Positions 8,101 through 12,153 of a DNA stretch of 12,153 bases are shown here, in pieces. Every line of letters starts with the position of its first letter. Within the stretch, counting starts at the first letter, position 1. Both the position numbers and the translations under genes were made by a program. The notes beneath the pieces are model-generated. The model ran no database searches. It worked only from the letters and a program-made list of their open reading frames with translations, and was not told where the DNA came from. The stretch is from Spirochaetaceae bacterium (GTDB lineage: Bacteria; Spirochaetota; Spirochaetia; SZUA-6; Bin103), in the NCBI GenBank assembly GCA_026710565.1, contig JAPOQV010000440.1:1-12153 (forward strand). Reading direction: 5' to 3'.

Positions 8101-8277
8101 ACTCTCCGGCTGGCTGCCGGGCGTCTGCCCGGGAGCGGGTTCACGCGGTCCGGCTGACTCGATCTGGCGCATCTGGCAGCCCGCAGCGATCAGGGCCAGA
8201 GCCACCAGGAGGTGCGCCGCCAGCAACGCGGGCCGGCGATGGAACGGTTTCATCAGGAACCGCCGACGTGGGATCAT
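5134..8277 (-). CDS. Lipoprotein with Calx-beta repeats and leishmanolysin-like metalloprotease domain
   Basis: This 1047-residue protein is predicted to be exported and lipid-anchored. A basic N-terminus and hydrophobic stretch (about 17-33) lead to IAAGC with Cys34. A Pro/Gln/Glu-rich linker follows (about 40-82). About five Calx-beta-type units come next (roughly 84-192, 194-296, 298-411, 413-524, 526-634). Most show the T-A-T-x-G-x-DY, GTLTF and GTI-DDE elements; the second is divergent. A pre-peptidase-C-like domain (about 640-755) has the DVDYFKV motif. The catalytic part (about 765-1000) carries H875-E-M-A-H879-x2-G, a distal H953 in DVHW, and a following ANEVMT that fits a Met-turn, as in M8 leishmanolysin-like enzymes. 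Calx-beta units bind calcium or mediate adhesion; a surface protease role is inferred. A second start, ATG at 8253, would leave Cys26 and a more typical signal peptide. The gene overlaps the sulfatase by 14 bases at its 3' end. Confidence 0.9.
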   Translation of the reverse strand: MIPRRRFLMKPFHRRPALLAAHLLVALALIAAGCQMRQIESAGPREPAPGQTPGSQPESQPGAEPPDPPREEEPPGALPQQQLPDLAIASVGAGEKDGTLSFTVSLSAASGAPVSVAFGTEDGTATAGADYQPARGRLTFAAASVAARMIEVTVVDDDVAEPAETLTVRLSEPRGATLRVAAATGTIIDDEQRALLVEPRELNVPEGGTGSYRVLLGSRPTGPVTARIPEPAELSVDPTELRFTPADWSISQQVQVTAARDQDGEADPPVKLVHQASGGDYQGTTASVRVTVVEADAATLAVTGGRTPEGDGPMRFEVTLSAAVSREVTVDHETAAAGDTATSGVDYVSERGTLRFPAGSNAPQRIEVTLHDDTRDEPDERITLTLGNASGATLAGGGDTATAMGTIEDDDDPPVAGIGDDSVTEGVAAGELEFAVLLDRASDRTVTIGYATADVTATAGTDYTRVSGTLTFDPGATTRTVAVPVRDDALPEPDEELTVTLSAAVNATVDDARRRATGTIRDDEELPVLTIESARAGESDGSLPLAVTLQPESGDTVTVSYATADATATGGADYTATSGTLTFDPGVVTRTLSVPILQDDVDEGEQETFSVTLSDPVNATLAGATAIGTITDDDDAPDDDHGNTRATATSISQGSPIAGRLESAADVDYFKVTVNSTSSLFVATDPGKVGDAGYPRGSVVRFEASNYISPNNDSLDAVNVELNADETAEVYARVSGSLATRYDVAVWVLERTESDTSFDIELRYLGTEPTATQRNTIRGAADVWERAITGDLPRRIIINSTWECEDRDPSAFGDYLDDLRIDIRLRRIDGAGGAIASAGLCVRRTGGLPVIGDVTLDTSDLESLGTAGLGRVAVHEMAHVLGFGPFSGWRARLKNPALGYVPGPGQPALADTHFTGPSAITAFDEAGGTSHTGAKVPVENDTGRYGLGSLDVHWREAVFANEVMTASISIDSGESQPLSKVTIAALADLGYSVDYTVADAYTLPSQSQSASDAARRAVDKIHLGDDIRRGPIHVAEFPDQQIPLIAP
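6370..8030 (-). repeat. Tandem Calx-beta-encoding repeat region
   Basis: About five units of roughly 310-345 bases encode the repeats of the lipoprotein. Similarity is visible even in DNA: the stretch around 6520-6560 and the stretch around 6855-6890 both encode GTLTFDPG followed by a TRT step with near-identical bases. This suggests relatively recent duplication of units 4 and 5, while unit 2 (about 7390-7700) has diverged strongly. Unit number could vary between strains. Confidence 0.75.
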
Positions 8278-8659
8278 GGCCGCCGTGCTGCTCGACCACG
8301 TGCAGGTAGCGATGCCCGCGGGCCGCGAGGAGGCCGCCCGCGCCTTCTACGGAGCGGCCCTGGGGCTGCCGGAGATCCCCAAGCCGGCCCCTCTGGCCGC
8401 GCGCGGGGGTGTCTGGTACGCGGTGGGCGACCAGCAACTCCATCTTGGGACCGTCGGAGACTTCTCCCCCGCGAAGAAGGCGCATCCCGCGTTTCGCGCC
8501 CCGGATGCGGCCGCGGTTGCGGAACGGCTGCGGAAGGCGGGATACGCAGTGCGCTGGGACTCGGCGCTGCCCGGGTGCAGCCGCTTCTTCACCGACGACC
8601 CGTTCGGCAACCGCATCGAGATCCTGCAGGACGGCGCGGGTGCGAGGTCCGGTCGATAG
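8276..8659 (+). CDS. VOC (glyoxalase/bleomycin-resistance fold) family protein
   Basis: This 127-residue protein has two beta-alpha-beta-beta-beta halves typical of the vicinal oxygen chelate superfamily. It opens with LLDHVQVAMP, where H8 is the first metal ligand position. The first half ends with QQLHLG (H56), and the second half closes with DPFGNRIEIL (E115). These three positions match the usual divalent-metal ligands, so it could be catalytically active. AFYGAALGLPEI is the standard first helix. Relatives include glyoxalases, fosfomycin-resistance enzymes and dioxygenases; the substrate cannot be named here. Its ATG at 8276 overlaps the upstream-most ATG of the divergent lipoprotein gene, so its promoter must lie inside that gene unless the lipoprotein starts later. 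No clear Shine-Dalgarno precedes the start. Confidence 0.88.
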   Translation: MAAVLLDHVQVAMPAGREEAARAFYGAALGLPEIPKPAPLAARGGVWYAVGDQQLHLGTVGDFSPAKKAHPAFRAPDAAAVAERLRKAGYAVRWDSALPGCSRFFTDDPFGNRIEILQDGAGARSGR

Positions 8660-8739
8660 GGGCGTAGCGAGGCAGGCAGCGTTCCGTTCCTGATGATCGG
8701 CGATTCAAATTGATAGGCCTGACACAGGGAGTCTCACCC

Positions 8740-8746
8740 AAGGAGG
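8740..8746 (+). promoter_or_regulatory. Near-ideal Shine-Dalgarno AAGGAGG
   Basis: AAGGAGG lies six bases before an ATG at 8753. It is the strongest ribosome binding site in the window, yet the frame it serves has only six codons. Neighbouring real genes in the window mostly lack any such site. Confidence 0.7.
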
Positions 8747-8752
8747 ACCCTC

Positions 8753-8773
8753 ATGTCTATAATTATATCGTAA
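8753..8773 (+). other. Six-codon open frame after a strong ribosome binding site
   Basis: ATG at 8753 reads M-S-I-I-I-S and stops at TAA (8771-8773). It could be a leader peptide for the glycosidase-like gene, the 5' stump of a gene broken by insertion or deletion, or accidental. The codons are very AT-rich, unlike every gene around it, and the change in composition starts just after the ATG, which favours a breakpoint. No homology can be judged at this length. Confidence 0.4.
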
Positions 8774-8801
8774 TTATATCATCAGTTTTTAGTATATTAG
8801 C
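8756..8801. repeat. AT-rich island with TAATTATATC repeated twice
   Basis: This stretch of about 46 bases is strongly AT-rich in an otherwise GC-rich window. TAATTATATC occurs at 8760-8769 and again at 8771-8780, an 11-base period, close to one helical turn. The first copy overlaps an 8-base palindrome, ATAATTAT (8759-8766). It could be a regulator binding site, a promoter element, or a footprint of inserted foreign DNA. Confidence 0.6.
8758..8763 (+). promoter_or_regulatory. TATAAT, consensus -10-like hexamer
   Basis: TATAAT is an exact sigma-70 -10 consensus on the plus strand, inside the AT-rich island. The same island gives TATAAT on the minus strand at 8762-8767 and 8773-8778. No matching -35 hexamer stands at 16-18 bases on the plus strand, so this is only a candidate promoter for the gene at 8925. 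Confidence 0.3.
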
Positions 8802-8878
8802 AGTTCGTGGCCCCGCTTCCGGCTCGTAGTGTCACTTCCAGATCGCCGCGACTCCGGGACCGATGCAGCAGCGGCTGA

Positions 8879-8905
8879 CGGCCGAGCTTGCCGGCAGCTC
8901 GGCCG
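8879..8905. other. Ten-base-pair perfect hairpin before the glycosidase-like gene
   Basis: CGGCCGAGCT (8879-8888) and AGCTCGGCCG (8896-8905) form a perfect 10-pair GC-rich stem around the loop TGCCGGC. It ends 19 bases before the ATG at 8925. No T-run follows on the plus strand, so it is not a standard terminator. It could be a leader RNA structure affecting translation, an operator dyad, or, if translation starts at the upstream GTG, coding sequence. Confidence 0.6.
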
Positions 8906-8924
8906 GTTCCTACAGTGCCCGTCC

Positions 8925-10355
8925 ATGGACATCGGTACGCGCAAGCAGCTCCTGGTCGACGATTTCGTGGTCGAGGATACGTGGAACCTGAGGCGCGTGG
9001 TCACCAGGCCTGCCAAGCACCACGCCAACCCGGTGCTGGTCGCCGACCAGCCGTGGGAGCACAGCAGGCAGCCGGGACAGAGCAACCGGGGCCTGCACGC
9101 CAACTCCGTGATGTACGACGGCGACGAGGGGTTGTTCAAGCTCTGGTACAACTCGTCGCACTTCGTCCACTGGAACAGCCCGGAGGACTGCACCTACACC
9201 TACTGGATCGGCTACGCCACCTCGCGCGACGGCATCGTGTGGGAGAAGCCGAACGTCGGGTCGTTCGAGTACGAGGGATCGACCGCCAACAACGTGGTCC
9301 TGACCGGCGAGTGGTGGGCCACCTGCGGCACCGTGCTGAAGGAGGACCACGAACCCGATCCGGCGCGGCGTTACAAGCTTCTCTACACCGACATCTTCGG
9401 GGTCAGGGCGCCGGAGAAGCTGGTCGCGCAGCACAGAGCGGGCGAGCTGCGTGCGGGAGTCTGCATCGCGTACTCACCGGACGGCGTCCACTGGACGCCG
9501 CACGCGGACAACCCCGTGATCGAAGGCGAGTCCGATACCATGAACACCGTGTTCTGGGACGAGCTCCTGCAGCGCTACGTCCTGTACATGCGGCCGCCGG
9601 TGTACGCCGGCCGCTGGAAGCGGCGGGTGGCGCGCGCGGAGAGCCCGGACCTGCTGAGCTGGAGCTTTCCGGAGACGGTGGTCACCCCGGACGAGCTGGA
9701 CCCGGTCGAGGTATACGGCATGCCGGTCTTTCCGTACGAGGGACTCTACTTCGGGCTGCTGCAGATGTACTACTCGGACACCTCCATGACCATCGACTCG
9801 CAGCTTGCCTTCAGCCGCGACGGGAAGCGCTGGGACCGGCTGCCGACACGGCAGACCTTCATGGAGTGCGGCATCGAGCACGGCCAGGCGCGGGAGTTCG
9901 ACCGCGGGATGCTGTTTCCGCTGCCGCCCGTGACCGTCGGCGACGAGCTGTGGTTCTACTACACCGGCCACAACGTCTTGCACAACGACACGGGGGCGCA
10001 GGAGAGCGCGGTGGGGCTGGCGACGCTCAAGCGCGACCGCTTCATAGCGCGCACGCCGGTGCGGCCGAGCGAGGGGGCGCTGGTGACGCGGGCGTTCGCA
10101 TGCGAGGGGGACGGCCTGGAGATCAACGCCAGCGCCGCCAACGGACGGATCCAGGTCGAGGTCCTCGCGGAGCGTGGCGAGGTAGTCGAGGGGTTCGGCC
10201 GGAGTGAGTGCGCGGCGTTCTCGGGCGATGCGCTCGCGCACTCGGTGCGGTGGAACGGCGGCGGCCTGTCCGCCCTGCGCGGCCGGGCGATCCGGCTGAA
10301 GTTCTATCTGAGCGAGGCGAGCCTGTACGCCTTCCGGATCACGGAGCGGGCATAG
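8925..10355 (+). CDS. Beta-propeller glycoside-hydrolase-like protein (GH32/43-type fold)
   Basis: This 476-residue protein resembles the uncharacterised five-bladed beta-propeller proteins often annotated as glycosyl hydrolase family 32/43-like. It begins RKQLLVDDFVVEDT, a hallmark opening, then HHANPVLVADQPWE. Propeller strands include MYDGDEGLFKLWYNSS, IGYATSRDGIVWEKP, IAYSPDGVHWTPH, FWDELLQRYVLYMRPP and LAFSRDGKRWDRLP, each with the S-x-DG-x-W turn or its partner. A C-terminal beta-sandwich (from about LVTRAFACEG to LYAFRI) completes the usual length. No signal peptide is seen. Carbohydrate hydrolysis is inferred from fold only; catalytic acids were not assigned. The frame stays open upstream to a GTG at 8829, but those 32 extra residues look non-homologous and span the hairpin, so ATG 8925 is preferred. 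A tail-to-tail gap of 19 bases separates it from the metal-binding protein gene. Confidence 0.82.
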   Translation: MDIGTRKQLLVDDFVVEDTWNLRRVVTRPAKHHANPVLVADQPWEHSRQPGQSNRGLHANSVMYDGDEGLFKLWYNSSHFVHWNSPEDCTYTYWIGYATSRDGIVWEKPNVGSFEYEGSTANNVVLTGEWWATCGTVLKEDHEPDPARRYKLLYTDIFGVRAPEKLVAQHRAGELRAGVCIAYSPDGVHWTPHADNPVIEGESDTMNTVFWDELLQRYVLYMRPPVYAGRWKRRVARAESPDLLSWSFPETVVTPDELDPVEVYGMPVFPYEGLYFGLLQMYYSDTSMTIDSQLAFSRDGKRWDRLPTRQTFMECGIEHGQAREFDRGMLFPLPPVTVGDELWFYYTGHNVLHNDTGAQESAVGLATLKRDRFIARTPVRPSEGALVTRAFACEGDGLEINASAANGRIQVEVLAERGEVVEGFGRSECAAFSGDALAHSVRWNGGGLSALRGRAIRLKFYLSEASLYAFRITERA

Positions 10356-10374
10356 CGGATTGGCCGGCCGGCGG

Positions 10375-11148
10375 TCATCCGTCCAGCGCGGCCGCGAGCA
10401 GCCGGCGGTTGTGGCGGACCACGTCCAGCAGGGTCGTGGTGGCGGCGGCGCCGGGGAAGTTCAGGAACGCCGCCACGGGCGCGGGAGCGTGCATCTCCGC
10501 AAGGGGCGCGGAAACCTCGTTGTGGTGGTTGTCGATGATCAGCGCCACGTCGGCGTCGGCCAGGGACGTGAGCGCGGCCGCCTGCGGCGGCAGCGGGCCG
10601 AACACGGCGACCACGTCGAAGCCCAGCTCGCGCGCCAGCGGCTCCTGGAAGCGGTGGACCAGCGCCGGCGCTCCGGCCAGACCGCGCGCCGCCAGCTCGG
10701 AGCGCCATGCGGCGTACTCCTCGGCGATCGCACGCAGGCTGTCCGCCGAGGACGCCGGCGTCCCGCCGGCCGCGTGCAGCGCCTCGAGCGACCGGCGGAG
10801 CGTGGCCAGCGAGTAGTCGGTGTCGATGCGCAGGACGGTCGCGTCCTGCCGGGCCAGTTCCCGCAGGCGGGCGGCCATCGCCTCGTAGCCGGCGAAGACC
10901 AGCGCGTGCGCGGCGGCGACGGCGCGCAGGTCCGAGGGGCGCAACTGGTACTCGGACGGATGACGCGATGCGGCCGGCGCCAGCACCGTCACTTCCGTGA
11001 TGCCGGCCGCGCGCGCGAAGGCGGCCGTCCACTCCGTGGACGCCACGACCGTGGCACCGTCTGCGCCGGCGACCGTGGTGCAGCCGATCCAGACCGCGAG
11101 CAGCAGGTACCGCAAGCCCCGCGCCGGCGGCCGCGCGTGCGCGCTCAC
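10375..11148 (-). CDS. Metal ABC transporter substrate-binding protein (ZnuA/TroA-like)
   Basis: This 257-residue protein is the periplasmic or surface metal receptor of a zinc/manganese-type importer. An N-terminal export signal (about 10-29, LRYLLLAVWIGC then AGA) leads into TVVASTEW, the usual first strand. SRHPSEYQLRPSDL (H63) corresponds to the H-P-x-x-Y/F motif with the first metal ligand; H165 in ALVHRFQEP and D206 in IIDNHHNE fit the third and fourth. The second expected histidine is replaced in the FAGYEAMAARL segment. It is shorter than typical ZnuA and lacks the His-rich loop. Start: GTG at 11148, six bases after AAGGAG; the same frame stays open upstream but runs through the permease gene. 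GTGA overlaps the permease stop, so translation is coupled. It is the last gene of the ATPase-permease-receptor operon. Metal specificity is undetermined. Confidence 0.87.
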   Translation of the reverse strand: MSAHARPPARGLRYLLLAVWIGCTTVAGADGATVVASTEWTAAFARAAGITEVTVLAPAASRHPSEYQLRPSDLRAVAAAHALVFAGYEAMAARLRELARQDATVLRIDTDYSLATLRRSLEALHAAGGTPASSADSLRAIAEEYAAWRSELAARGLAGAPALVHRFQEPLARELGFDVVAVFGPLPPQAAALTSLADADVALIIDNHHNEVSAPLAEMHAPAPVAAFLNFPGAAATTTLLDVVRHNRRLLAAALDG

Positions 11149-11960
11149 GCGTGTCTCCTTCGGCGGGCGACGATCACCACCGGCAGCAGCAGGGCTGCCG
11201 CCAGCGTCACCCCGGCGCTGGCCGGCAGGTCGACCAGGAGCGCCACCGCGAACCCCGCTGCCGCCACGGCCAGGCCGGCCGCCCCGGCCAGCAGGAACAG
11301 GCCGCGCACGCTGCGCGCCACGGCCAGCGCCAGGATCGCCGGCAACAGCAGGATGGCGTCGAGCAGCAGCGCGCCGATCAGCTTCATCGCGAACGCCACG
11401 GCGCAGCCTACCGCAAGCAGGACCGCCGCGCGCACCCGCCGCACGGCCACGCCGCTCGCAGCCGCCACCTCCTGGTCGAACAGGAGCGCCGCGATCCGGC
11501 GATGGGCCAGCGCCACGAACGCGATCAGCGCCGCCCCGAACGCCGCGACGGCGATCAGGTCGGTGCGGGTGAGCGCGAAGGGGTCGCCCCACAGCACCGC
11601 GAACACGTCGGGCGCCGGCACCGCGGCGCGGTAGATCACCGCCGCCGCGGCGCCGATGGTGATCACCATCAGGAAGGCCGCCACGTAGCCCAGCCGCAGG
11701 CCCGCCGCCTTCGCGATCGGCACGTGCGTGACCACCAGCAGCAGGGCGACGGCCAGACCCAGCAGCAGTGGGTCCAGACCGACGGCCAGCGCCACCGCCG
11801 CTCCCAGCAGCGCGCCGTGCATGAGGGTGAAGCGCAGCGTCACGAGCTCCAGCCGCAGCACCAGCACCCCGGCCAGCGGCAGCGCCGCGCCGGCGATCAG
11901 CACGGCGGCCAGCCCGCGCGCGATCGGCGCCACGGCGAGCGCTTCGACAAGGGTGCTCAA
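11145..11960 (-). CDS. Metal ABC transporter permease (ZnuB/ABC-3 family)
   Basis: This 271-residue, very hydrophobic protein is the membrane channel of the importer. It has seven to nine candidate membrane segments spread along the length. Family landmarks are RFTLMHGALLGAAVAL near the N-terminus, the cytoplasmic FDQEVAAASGV loop that contacts the ATPase, and IGALLLDAILLLPAILAL, a conserved ABC-3 transmembrane pair. It ends with the basic tail ARRRRHA. Start: TTG at 11960 was chosen because it overlaps the ATPase stop by 4 bases (TTGA), and homology begins soon after. The frame remains open further upstream only because it overlaps the ATPase gene. No strong Shine-Dalgarno precedes the TTG. 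Together with the preceding ATPase and following receptor it forms a complete importer gene set, as far as the window shows. Confidence 0.88.
   Translation of the reverse strand: MSTLVEALAVAPIARGLAAVLIAGAALPLAGVLVLRLELVTLRFTLMHGALLGAAVALAVGLDPLLLGLAVALLLVVTHVPIAKAAGLRLGYVAAFLMVITIGAAAAVIYRAAVPAPDVFAVLWGDPFALTRTDLIAVAAFGAALIAFVALAHRRIAALLFDQEVAAASGVAVRRVRAAVLLAVGCAVAFAMKLIGALLLDAILLLPAILALAVARSVRGLFLLAGAAGLAVAAAGFAVALLVDLPASAGVTLAAALLLPVVIVARRRRHA
11155..11160 (-). promoter_or_regulatory. Shine-Dalgarno AAGGAG for the metal receptor gene
   Basis: On the minus strand AAGGAG stands six bases before GTG at 11148. It lies inside the end of the permease gene and decides the start of the receptor gene in favour of GTG. 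Confidence 0.8.
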
Positions 11961-12153
11961 GCCCGCACCCGCCCGTCGCGCAGCTCGCCCACCGGCCACG
12001 GGACGCGCGAGCGAGCCTCGGGGTCGTGACTGACGATCAGGGGATCGTGGCTGACCATCAGGATCGCCAGCCCCAGCCGCTGGGGCAGCCGCTCCCCGCA
12101 CAGCAACCACACCACCGACCTCCCCGCCCGCGATCGAGCCAGACGCTCCGACC
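11957..12153 (-). CDS. Metal ABC transporter ATPase, C-terminal fragment (5' end outside window)
   Basis: Only the last 64 codons are present. The segment GLAILMVSHD is the strand plus H-loop of ABC ATPases (the switch histidine), and VGELRDGRVRA is the usual terminal strand and turn. The Walker motifs would lie upstream, outside the window. Its TGA at 11957-11959 overlaps the permease TTG start, which places it in the same operon, as ZnuC/MntB-type ATPases are. Oddly, SHDP occurs twice in eight residues apart (MVSHDPLIVSHDP), as if a small tandem duplication had happened, and the segment between the H-loop and the final strand is unusual. The ATPase call is from these C-terminal motifs and context; confidence in specificity is moderate. 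Confidence 0.72.
   Translation of the reverse strand, partial: SERLARSRAGRSVVWLLCGERLPQRLGLAILMVSHDPLIVSHDPEARSRVPWPVGELRDGRVRA

Noticed and set aside
8829..8924. Extra 32 N-terminal codons for the glycosidase-like protein from a GTG
   Set aside because: The residues resemble no family opening and cover a strong hairpin, while homology begins at the ATG at 8925.
9474..10241. Minus-strand open frame of 255 codons opposite the glycosidase-like gene
   Set aside because: Shadow frame without motif; the opposite strand has clear propeller repeats.
10356..10374. GC palindrome GGCCGGCC between convergent genes as a terminator
   Set aside because: The stem is very short, there is no T-run, and such GC palindromes are expected by chance at this composition.
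11149..11592. N-terminal extension of the metal receptor frame
   Set aside because: It runs through the permease gene in another frame; a Shine-Dalgarno and coupled GTG fix the real start.
1..12153. CRISPR array, tRNA, rRNA, complete insertion sequence
   Set aside because: No regular spaced repeats, no cloverleaf or rRNA-like stretch, and no transposase or paired terminal inverted repeats were seen on reading.

Overview
The window is uniformly GC-rich (roughly two thirds G+C by eye) and bacterial, with tightly packed genes. It looks like environmental or host-associated chromosome, of the kind seen in metagenome-assembled genomes of high-GC marine or sponge-associated bacteria. That lifestyle guess rests only on gene content (sulfatase, beta-propeller glycosidase-like protein, Calx-beta/metzincin lipoprotein). 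The phylum cannot be fixed from the sequence.

Layout: (1) 1-2768, minus: a very large RecQ-family helicase with an N-terminal DEDD 3'-5' exonuclease domain and a Cys3His cluster between the two; its C-terminus runs off the left edge. (2) 2769-3000: non-coding. (3) 3001-3764, minus: a graveyard of small genes. It holds a HicB-type antitoxin remnant without a start codon, a Phd/YefM-type antitoxin remnant with a frameshift and a lost C-terminus, and the C-terminal part of a uracil-DNA glycosylase. They abut so closely that one open frame of 188 codons joins two of them artificially. (4) 3810-5147, plus: a type I sulfatase. (5) 5134-8277, minus: a secreted lipoprotein with about five Calx-beta-type repeats, a pre-peptidase-like domain and a leishmanolysin-like zinc protease. 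It overlaps the sulfatase tail to tail and the next gene head to head. (6) 8276-8659, plus: a VOC/glyoxalase-fold protein. (7) 8660-8924: an intergenic stretch with a near-ideal ribosome binding site in front of a six-codon frame, an AT-rich island with a repeated decamer, and a strong hairpin. (8) 8925-10355, plus: a five-bladed beta-propeller glycoside-hydrolase-like protein. (9) 10375-12153, minus: a zinc/manganese-type ABC importer, encoded ATPase (partial) then permease then binding protein, with each junction overlapping by 4 bases.

How they fit: the sulfatase and the glycosidase-like protein would suit breakdown of sulfated glycans, and the lipoprotein protease is a surface or periplasmic enzyme that needs zinc. 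The ABC importer could supply such a metal, but that link is inference from proximity. The exonuclease-RecQ fusion beside decayed toxin-antitoxin genes resembles the edge of a defence or genome-plasticity island. No complete new system is proven here. The best leads are the exonuclease-RecQ fusion, the start-less hicB and mosaic pseudogene cluster, and the odd 8740-8905 leader region.
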